Assembly: GCF_020084865.1 (NCBI RefSeq)
Contig: NZ_CP071953.1
Span: forward strand, 2,418,001-2,482,000
Direction: 5' to 3'
DNA length: 64,000 bases
Origin: Candidatus Kaistella beijingensis
Lineage (GTDB): Bacteria > Bacteroidota > Bacteroidia > Flavobacteriales > Weeksellaceae
Part shown: piece after piece, positions 9,856 to 17,936 of the stretch
Layout of the letters: every line of letters starts with the position of its first letter
Position numbering within the stretch: the first letter of the stretch is position 1
Position numbers and translations under genes: made by a program
Notes under the pieces: model-generated
The model's input: only the letters and a program-made list of their open reading frames with translations
What the model was told of the DNA's origin: nothing
Databases searched by the model: none

Positions 9856-9910
9856 ATTGCCACGAATTCACTGATTTAATTGCTGTGAATTTGTGGCAAT
9901 ATTTTTTTTA
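9856..9910. terminator. Hairpin terminator, GCCACGAAT-type repeat copy 1
   Basis: Sixteen-base arms (ATTGCCACGAATTCAC at 9856-9871 and its near-perfect complement at 9885-9900) are followed by a T run. It lies between convergent genes and can serve both. Related hairpins occur at 43440 and 63656. Confidence 0.8.
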
Positions 9911-9915
9911 TTTGC

Positions 9916-12051
9916 TTAAAAACGATACTTCACATTTAAACCGCCAAAGAAATAAGCACTTTTTGGACCTGGAGTAATATCCGTTGCAACATTTTGGGGA
10001 TATTGGGAGTCCGGGTCGTTGTCTCCTACGCTGTTTCCAAGAAAGACAAACGTGTAGTTAATTCTATTGGTCAAATTATTTCCCATGACATAAGCGTCCA
10101 TTTCAAATTGACCAAACGATTTTTTGTAACCCAATTTTATATTTAACTGATGATATGCTTTCACTTTAGTAGTATTAGCAAAATCGGTATAAATTCTGTC
10201 CAAATAATTAAACGTGTTATAGAGATAAAACCCAGAATGTGTAGTGAAATCCAAACCAAGAGATGCTTTGTGTTTAGGAACACCCACTACTTCTTTTCCC
10301 GAATAATTTTTTCCGTTGGTTACGAAATTATCATATTTAAAATCATAAAGCGAATAATTGAAGTAAGGTTCAATCTTCTTAAAAAATCCAGAATCGAAAT
10401 TTTCTACATAACCCAAACTCAATTCTAACCCTTTATTTTTTTGGCTTCCTGTATTTGCCCAATACGTGTAATTTCCACCGGAAAGCTGGGTTAATTTATT
10501 GGAAATATTCATGGAAAAGACTGAAACCTGATAATCGAATTTGGTATCTGCAAAAAGTCCGTGTGCAGATAAATCCCACATTTTTGCGTGCTCCGTTTTC
10601 AAATCATCATTCGCTTTTCCAGTTCCAGAAACAAAGGCGGTTGCCGCAGTTGGAGCGTTGAATCCTTCACTGTAGCTTACATTCAAGAGGTGAGAACCAA
10701 ATGATTTCTGCAAAGCAAAATGCGGCGCATAAGTCGGTTTAAAATCTTTTTGAAATGATTGATCCTTATATGAACTCGCCACGGCACCGGGAACCGCAAG
10801 CAAATCATTTCGGTTGTAACCCAATGTGTTGTAACTAATTCCTGCAAGAAAAGTCAAATCCCACGGTTCGTAAGTAATTCTGTCCACCGCAAAAATGGAG
10901 GTTGCAAAATTGTTGTACTTGAAGTAAGAATTTTTATCCATCGGTCGAACCTCATCGGGAACATTTGGATTGGTTCCAGTGTAACGATAGTTTGAAGTGA
11001 GTGCTTTTGTAATCAAATGTTCCGCTCCAACCTCTAGATTATTTCTAAAGTTTTCACCGAGTTTCTTCTCAAAAACAAACGCTGTTCTGAAACCATAAGT
11101 TGGTGAAATCGTATTCTCATAAGCTCCTGCAGCTTTTCTGTCAGTTTCAAGGCTTCCGTAAAAAATACTGGTTTTATTCTCCAATTCTGGGAGAATTTTC
11201 CACTGATGGGTCACAGAAAAACGGCTGGAAACGAAAATATTTCTCGCATTTCTTCTAGCATAAGCTAAATTCCCATCATCGATTCCGGCGTAATAATCTG
11301 CGTAGGAAATCTGTCCCGGAACCCCTTCTCTTGTATTATTGTGAGCGGCATAAACTTCCAAGTTTTGCTTCGAATTGAGTTTGAAGTTGCCCAAAAACGT
11401 GTAGTTATTTCTGTTGCTCGTTCCTCTCGGTCTGTAACCTTCACTTTCGAAATGATTGTAATTGAGCATTAAGGAAGAATTTTCAGAAACTGCATCCACT
11501 CTCGTCGCCGACTGAAAAGTCTTGAACGATCCACCCATAAAACTTTGGGAAAGCGAGGTTCCTTTTACCGCCTCAGGTTGAATGTAAAATCGTAACGTTC
11601 CACCAACTCCACCTCCATAAAGCGTGGATGCAGGACCTTTAATGACATCGATATGATTAATCAAAGTAAAGTCAACGTCTTCCAAATTGGTAACACCGTC
11701 TGCATTGGTCAATGGAAAATTATTAAGATACATTTTCACGCCCCAGTTGTTAAATTTCTGATCGTTTCCGTAACCTCGAACCACGATTCTTTGTCCACCA
11801 ACGGTAGTTCTTTTATCCACTTGAACTCCTGAAAGCGTTCCCAAAGATTGCTCAATGAAATTATTGGTATTTCTGTTCAGTTCGTAACTTGAAAGAATCT
11901 CGGTGCTTTGTGCGTGTTTTTTGAATTCGGAACGTTCTTTCTTCACTTTGGTGCGTCCCTGAATTTGCACGGTATCAATAGCCTGTGCTTGATTTTGTGC
12001 ATAGAAAAATGTTGTTGCCAAAACTGCAACAATGGTTAATGTTTTGTTCAT
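9916..12051 (-). CDS. TonB-dependent outer membrane receptor
   Basis: 711 residues from the ATG at 12051, which starts the signal peptide MNKTLTIVAVLATTFFYAQ. An earlier in-frame start at 12141 was rejected because it overlaps the gene in front and hides the signal peptide. A plug domain (about residues 40-170, including GGQRIVVRGYGNDQKFNNWG) precedes a 22-stranded barrel ending in YRF, the aromatic C-terminus typical of these receptors. There is no carboxypeptidase-like N-terminal domain of the SusC type. It would import a siderophore, metal complex or similar ligand by TonB energy. The cysteine-rich unknown gene lies 37 nt upstream. Confidence 0.92.
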   Translation of the reverse strand: MNKTLTIVAVLATTFFYAQNQAQAIDTVQIQGRTKVKKERSEFKKHAQSTEILSSYELNRNTNNFIEQSLGTLSGVQVDKRTTVGGQRIVVRGYGNDQKFNNWGVKMYLNNFPLTNADGVTNLEDVDFTLINHIDVIKGPASTLYGGGVGGTLRFYIQPEAVKGTSLSQSFMGGSFKTFQSATRVDAVSENSSLMLNYNHFESEGYRPRGTSNRNNYTFLGNFKLNSKQNLEVYAAHNNTREGVPGQISYADYYAGIDDGNLAYARRNARNIFVSSRFSVTHQWKILPELENKTSIFYGSLETDRKAAGAYENTISPTYGFRTAFVFEKKLGENFRNNLEVGAEHLITKALTSNYRYTGTNPNVPDEVRPMDKNSYFKYNNFATSIFAVDRITYEPWDLTFLAGISYNTLGYNRNDLLAVPGAVASSYKDQSFQKDFKPTYAPHFALQKSFGSHLLNVSYSEGFNAPTAATAFVSGTGKANDDLKTEHAKMWDLSAHGLFADTKFDYQVSVFSMNISNKLTQLSGGNYTYWANTGSQKNKGLELSLGYVENFDSGFFKKIEPYFNYSLYDFKYDNFVTNGKNYSGKEVVGVPKHKASLGLDFTTHSGFYLYNTFNYLDRIYTDFANTTKVKAYHQLNIKLGYKKSFGQFEMDAYVMGNNLTNRINYTFVFLGNSVGDNDPDSQYPQNVATDITPGPKSAYFFGGLNVKYRF

Positions 12052-12088
12052 TGAATGAAAAATATTACTGTTAAAATTAAATAATGAA

Positions 12089-12631
12089 TCAACAGTAATT
12101 TTCGGGCGGAATATTGAATTTTTGGCAATAACAGTAAGCAAATCTGCGATCAGTTACCGCGATTTTCGACGGAGAAATCTTGAAATTTTTGAGGATACCA
12201 TTTTGCGCTTCAACTATTTCGCAGCATTGGTTTTGTGGCGCATGTAAAACCACTTTCGGAACTCCCATCTCTGGAATTTCAACAGATTTAAATTTGAGGG
12301 TTTCGGAAACAAATTTTTGCACTTTTCTCACCTTGTTTTCATGGGTGTCATTAAAGCAATGATAATAAGTCTTCTCGTTGATTTCCTCTTTTTTGATGAC
12401 GTCGAACATTTCGTCATTCAGAATAAACTCGTGTTCTTCAAGCCATTTCGCATCAGTTATTTGGGAGCTTTCAAAAACAATCAAGTCTTTATTTTTAAAG
12501 TTTTTGTTGATGATATCAACACGGATTTTGTATTTAACATGCGCTCTGAAAGTACTGAGAATAGGCAAGTTAAATATAGAAACCGCAACTAAAACGGTGA
12601 TTAATAGAAAATAAAGATTCTTGAGTTTCAT
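12089..12631 (-). CDS. Unknown protein with N-terminal membrane anchor, cysteine-rich end
   Basis: 180 residues. Residues about 5-25 form one hydrophobic segment (a signal or anchor). The rest is charged, and cysteines cluster near the C-terminus (QCCE, YCYC, ENYC at the last residue), suggesting metal binding or disulfides. I do not recognise the family. It is probably co-transcribed with the TonB receptor 37 nt downstream. The IS element ends only 10 nt before this ATG, so its former upstream region is gone; the pre-insertion spacer to the lipoprotein gene was about 16 nt. Confidence 0.7.
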   Translation of the reverse strand: MKLKNLYFLLITVLVAVSIFNLPILSTFRAHVKYKIRVDIINKNFKNKDLIVFESSQITDAKWLEEHEFILNDEMFDVIKKEEINEKTYYHCFNDTHENKVRKVQKFVSETLKFKSVEIPEMGVPKVVLHAPQNQCCEIVEAQNGILKNFKISPSKIAVTDRRFAYCYCQKFNIPPENYC

Positions 12632-12641
12632 TAAAAGTAAA

Positions 12642-12680
12642 GAATCTGTCTCACAATAAAAATTGAGGCGGATTTTTTAT
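12642..12680 (+). repeat. IS left end, inverted repeat that is also a hairpin
   Basis: The end begins GAATCTGTCTCACAA. AATCTGTCTCA pairs with TGAGGCGGATT (two wobbles) and is followed by TTTTTT, so on the plus strand it forms a terminator facing into the element. Confidence 0.8.
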
Positions 12681-12727
12681 TGCAGTTCCAATCTTCAATG
12701 TTTTGGAAAAAGAAAAAGTTGTCTTCT

Positions 12728-14278
12728 TTAGGCAACTTTCTTTCTTAAATTGTGTGCTAATGCGTGCAATCCGAACTCCAATTCTACTTTTTTCAGACCT
12801 TTCAGGGTAAACCGCTTAAAATTGTTGCAATGTTTCAGATGTGCAAACACAGGTTCTACTTCAACCGAGCGTTGTCTGCGTTTTTTAATGCCTTCTTGGC
12901 TGTTTAATAGTTCCCTGATTTTCTCTTTGTACTGTTCCAGATGATGGTTTCGCTCTACACTGCGATTTTCTTTGGAACTGTGACAAACGCCTCTGATTGG
13001 GCATCCATCACAGTTTTTAGCCTGATAATGCGAGAGTTTTTGAGGGTAACCGGTCTTGGTTTTCCGAGTGCTTTCGTGTGTTTTTTCCATCTTTTGACCC
13101 ATCGCACAGACGTAATAATCTTTTTCCTGATTGTAGTGCAGATTTTCTTTGCTGAATGTTTTGTGTTTCGCCTGATAATGGGCATCCTGCTCTTTGTCGA
13201 AGGTGTTGTATTTTACATAAGGTGTAATATTGTTCTGTTCCAGCAATTCATAGTTCTGCTCGCTCCCATAACCTGCATCGGCAGTGAGTTCTTCTAATTC
13301 CGCCAATCTTTTTTCCCCATAGAGTTTCTCAAAATTTTTAAGATGATGCTCTAGGGTATTGAAGTCATTGGTCTGCTGATGAATGGTATAATTGACGATG
13401 ATTTGATTCTCCGTAGAAATTTGTGCATTGTAGGCGGGTTTAAGTTGTCCGTTCTGCATGTGATCATCCTTCATTCTCATAAAAGTGGCGTCTTCATCCG
13501 TCTTGCTGTAAGAGTTTCTTTCTTTTAAAATCGCTTCCTGAGCTTCGTATTTATCGAGGTTTTTCTCAAAATTATTTTTAATGTAATTCAGCTTGGCTTT
13601 AGCTTTTTTGTCGGAATCGGTCTTGCGGTCGCTGCCTTTCAATTTGGCATTGATATTTTCTACGGTTTGCTGGATCTTTTCTTTGCTGATTTCTTTAAAC
13701 TCAGGCGGTTCAGGGTCTTTGTCTTCCTCTCTTGCCACGTTTTGAGCGTATTTCCAAAGATCTTCCAATTGGCGGAGCATTTTTTCTTTATTGGTTTTAA
13801 TGGCATTTGCCCAAACAAAAGTGTAGCGGTTTGCCTGTGCTTCGATTTTCGTTCCATCCACAAAAACCTGTTTCAAACTCACCAAGCCTTCATCTGCCAA
13901 AAGCAAAACTACTTGCGAGAAAATATCCTTGAAAGCCGCTTCCAGCTTATTGCTCCGGAAGCGGTTCACGGTATTGTGATCCACAATGCTCATGTTGGAA
14001 AGCCACATAAAATTGATATTTTCCCGAAGCGCTTTTTCTATCTTCCGGGAGGAATAAATATTATTCATGTACGCAAAAACCATCACTTTGAGCATCATCC
14101 CGGGATGATAACTGGGATTTCCTTCTCTGCTGTAGGCTTTTAGAAGCGGATCTATATTAATTCTCTCCAAAATATCATTGACAATCCGAACAGGGTGATT
14201 TTCGGGAATCAATTCCTCAAAACTATAAGGAAACAGCACCAGCTGATTTTGGTTATAATGCTTGAAATTCATAAACAA
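12728..14278 (-). CDS. IS1182-family DDE transposase
   Basis: 516 residues, full length. The N-terminal DUF772-type domain (YSFEELIPENHPVRIV, then YHPGMMLKVMVFAYMNN) is followed by the catalytic core: first acidic residue in FVDGTKIEA, second in TADAGYGSEQ, and a C-terminal glutamate in VEVEPVFAHLK. A CxxC-type zinc ribbon (NCDGCPIRGVCH) precedes it. It would cut and paste the surrounding element. No frameshift or stop is present. Confidence 0.95.
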   Translation of the reverse strand: MFMNFKHYNQNQLVLFPYSFEELIPENHPVRIVNDILERINIDPLLKAYSREGNPSYHPGMMLKVMVFAYMNNIYSSRKIEKALRENINFMWLSNMSIVDHNTVNRFRSNKLEAAFKDIFSQVVLLLADEGLVSLKQVFVDGTKIEAQANRYTFVWANAIKTNKEKMLRQLEDLWKYAQNVAREEDKDPEPPEFKEISKEKIQQTVENINAKLKGSDRKTDSDKKAKAKLNYIKNNFEKNLDKYEAQEAILKERNSYSKTDEDATFMRMKDDHMQNGQLKPAYNAQISTENQIIVNYTIHQQTNDFNTLEHHLKNFEKLYGEKRLAELEELTADAGYGSEQNYELLEQNNITPYVKYNTFDKEQDAHYQAKHKTFSKENLHYNQEKDYYVCAMGQKMEKTHESTRKTKTGYPQKLSHYQAKNCDGCPIRGVCHSSKENRSVERNHHLEQYKEKIRELLNSQEGIKKRRQRSVEVEPVFAHLKHCNNFKRFTLKGLKKVELEFGLHALAHNLRKKVA

Positions 14279-14324
14279 CTATCTGATTATCAATGATAAA
14301 TATACAAAAATCCTAAATAATAAC

Positions 14325-14357
14325 CAAAAAAATCCGCCTCAGTTGTGAGACGGATTC
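14325..14357 (-). terminator. IS right end, inverted repeat acting as inward terminator
   Basis: Read on the minus strand it starts GAATCCGTCTCACAAC, folds into an 11-bp stem with one mismatch and a 4-nt loop, and ends in seven T. Transcripts coming from the lipoprotein gene would stop here, before the transposase. Confidence 0.75.
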
Positions 14358-14367
14358 TAAATAAAAT

Positions 14368-14844
14368 TTATTGCACCGGTTCGTCACCGTTTTTCAGCAC
14401 ATTTTCTACGGGGGTGAATTTGCTGATCACCAATTTTTTCACAGTCTTGGAAGTTCCTTCGGTATAAGAAAGAACCCCACTTTTTGCTGGTGAAATTTCA
14501 GTACTTCCAAGAGCTGAACCTGCATCCGGTTGTGGATTTGGATTGGTTGTTCTGGCTGTAACTGTATAAATATTGTTTTTAAGCAATGCGGTCACGGGAA
14601 TTTTTTCGCCATTCATTTCCAAAGCTGAAAAAGTAGCTTTCTGTTTCAACGTTGATTTGATTCTGATGGTATAAATTTTTCCACGAACGCCTTGAACACC
14701 TCCAATCCAATCGGTTTCAGTTGCAGACAATACCGACAGCTTTTGTACAACAGCGGTTTTTTGATTAACCACCGCTGACTCATTCGCTACAGGACTGCAG
14801 GAAAGAATCATTGTAGCTGTTGTTATTAAAGCTTTTAAAAACAT
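14368..14844 (-). CDS. Small secreted lipoprotein, unknown function
   Basis: 158 residues. The signal MFLKALITTATMIL-S-C16 is a lipobox. The mature part has no motif I recognise. Its ATG overlaps the stop codon of the T9SS BNR-repeat gene by one base, so the two are translationally coupled and likely act together. The stop codon lies 10 nt from the IS element, which separates it from the two genes that used to follow. Confidence 0.75.
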   Translation of the reverse strand: MFLKALITTATMILSCSPVANESAVVNQKTAVVQKLSVLSATETDWIGGVQGVRGKIYTIRIKSTLKQKATFSALEMNGEKIPVTALLKNNIYTVTARTTNPNPQPDAGSALGSTEISPAKSGVLSYTEGTSKTVKKLVISKFTPVENVLKNGDEPVQ

Positions 14845-17639
14845 TATCTAATAATTACCGGAGTGGTGTAAACAGTTTCCGTGCCGTTTTCAGCTTTAAG
14901 GATGTAAAAACCTTTCGGAAGGGTAGTAAGCATTTCCTCATCGGAACCAACATTATTTCTTGCGAACACTTTTTTTCCGGAGGCATCAAATAAGGAAATA
15001 TTAAGCTTTCTGAATTTTGATTCCTCATATTTAATGTATAGCGAACCTCTTGAGGGATTTGGATAAATCTTGAAATTCTCCTTGCTGGAAGAAGTGTTAT
15101 GAACAGCCAAATCATTGGTGTTGGTTGAAGTCCAGGCTCCTCTTCCGTAAGTTGCTGCCAATAAAGTTTTGGTTGAAGGTCTGTAGTCAATTTTGGTTAC
15201 TCTGGTGTTTCCAATCCCATCGGAGTACTGTGCCCAAGTTGGTGATGCGGCTGCGAAATTTGCCGTTCCCCAAATTCCCATTTCGGTCCCGATGATAACT
15301 TCAGAAGGTTTTGTCGGATTCATGAAAATTGCTCTTACCGGCATGTCTGGGAGATTTCCTTCCTTATTTTGCCAAGTTGCTCCACCGTCATTTGTAAAGT
15401 AAACGTTTTTCATGGTCTCACCGTAATTGGAAAGCGTTACCAAAATTTCGTTCTCGCTTGCTCCAAATTTGATATCAGAAACATTACCAACAAAAGGAGT
15501 TGCGATCACCGTGCTAACCGGCGTTGTGTCAGCATTGATCATCTTAATAATTTTTCCGGAATTGGTTCCTAAAAACAAGGTCGAAGAAGTGGTGGTGTAA
15601 GGAGAAACGGATATTTTTGAAATTCTGTCTCCTGAAGCAGTTCCTGCACTTATGGTAGATTTCACGTAAGCATTGTTGGTCTTCAGACCAGTTGCACGGT
15701 TCATGGTGTATCCGGATATTGTGGAATAAAATACATCCATATTTCTGTCCACTGCTAAAATATTTACAAATAAACCATTGTTTACGGCAAATAAGGAATA
15801 GTTGCTTCCGTTTGGTGCAGTAATGAAGTGGTTGTTATAAACATAACTATATACTTTGTAAAGTCCTTGATCGTCAAATTCGGTATGGCATCCGTCACCG
15901 CCATAATAAGAAGAGACGTTGTAGAAATTATTCGCAAGTGGTCCACCTGCAAACCGCGAAGTTCCATTGTCTTGAGCACCTGCTAAAAACTCTTCATCAT
16001 TCGGAGTTTTAACAGGGTTAAGTGTTGCACCATAAAATTGGGTAACGTTATAACGTGTATTTCTGGCTAAGATCGCTACGCTGGAATTGAAGTTGGTATT
16101 GTTTGCAGCGTAAAAAATTCCACCATCATTTCCGAAAAGCATTTGCTGTGGATTTTTAGGATTGAAAACAATCGCATGCTGATCTGCATGAACCAAGGAA
16201 GCTGTTAAACTAGCTAAATTATTATTGTTCGACCATTTTGAAATTTGTTTCCAACTGGCTGCACCGTCAGTAGATTTAAAGAGGTCGATTCCTCCTGTAT
16301 ATACTATTTCATCATTAACGGGATCGGGAGTAATTACCAAATCATAAAAAGCCTGTCCTCTGGTGAAATCATTAGTAGGAATCCCGGTGTCTGCATCTTG
16401 TGGTAAGGTAATGGTAGGTGAAGCGTCATTTGTAGCGACCCAGGTTGCGCCTCCATTAACAGTTTTTAAAATGCGTACTGGCTCTAAAGCACTCATTAGG
16501 ACGTAAGCCTTCAAAGGATTAGTTTTAGAGAGTCCCATTTTTACTCTTGCACCAGAAATATTCGCGTCATAAATTTTTGTAAATGTAGTTCCGTCGGTTG
16601 ATCTGTAGATTTTTCCACCTGAACTGGCTCCTGAAGAATATCTGGAAGTACGCGTTGAAACCCAAACCGCATTGTCTGCCCCAATCTCAATCTGTTGAAC
16701 AGAAAGCCCAAGATTGGGATTCTCGGGAACAGAAAGTGAAGAAATTTTGTTAAAAGTAGCGCCACCGTCGGTAGATTTATATAAACCTGCCTGCATTAAT
16801 CCTGAAAATCCGTCATTAAAATTGATGGAAATATTTCCTCCACTTACGCCGGCATAAATTTCAGAAACACCATTGTTGTTTCGAACTTTTACGTCATTGA
16901 TGTAGAAATTTCCGTTACGGGTTGTTCCGTTGTAGTAGGGTGGGAGTACAAATATGTTGGTCCAGGTTGCACCGCCGTCGGTTGTTTTCCAAATTCCTGA
17001 ACCAATGGCGTCGCCGGTTTCACATTCGCCTGTTCCCACATAAAACGTCATTGGATTATTGGGATCATAAGAAATGGAGGAGATGGACGTATTGGACCAA
17101 AATGTACTTATTGGCTGCCATTCTGAAACGCTACTGGTAATGTCATCATTTCTCCATAAACCTCCTGAAACACCTCCTGCAAAAACTCTTTTACCAGTTT
17201 GGTCGTTGGGATCAAACATTATTGCGCGTGTTCTTCCGCCTACTCTGTAAGGACCTCTTTCAGTCCAAGGTTGATTGATCACGCTTTTGTCGCTTCCGTT
17301 GTTGCCTCCGATATTTGCGAGGAGTGAAAGCGGTTCCTTTGGTTTGAATTTCCCCGCATCTAAATCAGCCTTTAAATCCAGTAATTTGTAAAATTCTGGT
17401 GCACCTGTTTTCGGATTCATGGTTTCTTGAAAATCCTGCTCGTTATAAGCATTTGGCGGAATTGCGTTACCTTTTTGCGCATGGATGGACTTCATGCTTT
17501 TTTCAAGTTTCGCGTACTGTTTCACCAGTTCTTTGCGTTCTTTTTTTATTGCTCGATCTTGCGATTTAGGCGATAAATACTGTGAATATCCTAAAATGGA
17601 TAAACATATTGTAAGGGAAGTAAAAATATTTTTTTTCAT
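14844..17639 (-). CDS. T9SS-secreted protein with BNR/VPS10-like beta-propeller repeats
   Basis: 931 residues with a signal peptide (MKKNIFTSLTICLSILGYSQ). The middle carries many Asp-box-like motifs (STDGGATF, TTDGGATW, TVNGGATW, TNDGGATW), as in sialidase/VPS10-type propellers. The last ~75 residues (IYPNPSRGSLYIKY to the terminal VIIR) are a type A T9SS sorting domain, so the protein is exported by the Por system and probably cell-surface bound. The catalytic class is unknown; an adhesin or glycan-binding role is as likely as a hydrolase. It is the first gene of an operon whose second gene overlaps it by one base. Confidence 0.88.
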   Translation of the reverse strand: MKKNIFTSLTICLSILGYSQYLSPKSQDRAIKKERKELVKQYAKLEKSMKSIHAQKGNAIPPNAYNEQDFQETMNPKTGAPEFYKLLDLKADLDAGKFKPKEPLSLLANIGGNNGSDKSVINQPWTERGPYRVGGRTRAIMFDPNDQTGKRVFAGGVSGGLWRNDDITSSVSEWQPISTFWSNTSISSISYDPNNPMTFYVGTGECETGDAIGSGIWKTTDGGATWTNIFVLPPYYNGTTRNGNFYINDVKVRNNNGVSEIYAGVSGGNISINFNDGFSGLMQAGLYKSTDGGATFNKISSLSVPENPNLGLSVQQIEIGADNAVWVSTRTSRYSSGASSGGKIYRSTDGTTFTKIYDANISGARVKMGLSKTNPLKAYVLMSALEPVRILKTVNGGATWVATNDASPTITLPQDADTGIPTNDFTRGQAFYDLVITPDPVNDEIVYTGGIDLFKSTDGAASWKQISKWSNNNNLASLTASLVHADQHAIVFNPKNPQQMLFGNDGGIFYAANNTNFNSSVAILARNTRYNVTQFYGATLNPVKTPNDEEFLAGAQDNGTSRFAGGPLANNFYNVSSYYGGDGCHTEFDDQGLYKVYSYVYNNHFITAPNGSNYSLFAVNNGLFVNILAVDRNMDVFYSTISGYTMNRATGLKTNNAYVKSTISAGTASGDRISKISVSPYTTTSSTLFLGTNSGKIIKMINADTTPVSTVIATPFVGNVSDIKFGASENEILVTLSNYGETMKNVYFTNDGGATWQNKEGNLPDMPVRAIFMNPTKPSEVIIGTEMGIWGTANFAAASPTWAQYSDGIGNTRVTKIDYRPSTKTLLAATYGRGAWTSTNTNDLAVHNTSSSKENFKIYPNPSRGSLYIKYEESKFRKLNISLFDASGKKVFARNNVGSDEEMLTTLPKGFYILKAENGTETVYTTPVIIR

Positions 17640-17907
17640 GGGGTTTGTTTTAAAAGTTTATGATGCGTAAATGTAAGAAATTTCTATAGTTTTTAGGTCG
17701 GTTCTGGAGTTAATTTTTGAATTTTTCATTTTAACCTTAATGAACGTACATCTCGTTTATGTTTTTTGAGTTTTTCAACAGTTCAACCTCGGAGTAAACG
17801 AATTTAATAAAGAGTGTTCATCTGTTTTTACCTATTATTTAATTTTTTTTGAAATTTCAACCTCGCAACAGAATGTTAATATTCTTTAAAACATACTAAT
17901 AAAATGT

Positions 17908-17915
17908 TACATTTG
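17908..17915 (+). promoter_or_regulatory. -7 box TACATTTG for the giant surface protein gene
   Basis: TACATTTG fits TAnnTTTG and lies 21 nt before the ATG at 17937. The 297-nt divergent spacer (17640-17936) shows no other clear element. Confidence 0.5.
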
Positions 17916-17936
17916 TGAATAATTTCGTTTTCCGCC

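Larger units (their letters stand above)
12642..14357 (-). mobile_element. Complete IS1182-type insertion sequence, 1716 bp
   Basis: The ends are inverted: GAATCYGTCTCACAA at both tips, each followed inside by TGAGGCGGATTTTTT. The flanks carry the same 4 bases TAAA (12638-12641 and 14358-14361), a target-site duplication. One intact transposase gene fills the element. It sits between two minus-strand genes that would otherwise be 16 nt apart, so it interrupts an operon. The intact frame and matching ends suggest a recent insertion. Confidence 0.9.

Noticed and set aside
12052..12141. Longer start of the TonB receptor
   Set aside because: Overlaps the upstream gene and precedes the signal peptide.
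13667..14143. 158-codon frame antisense to the transposase
   Set aside because: Shadow of the transposase codons; no start signal or domain.
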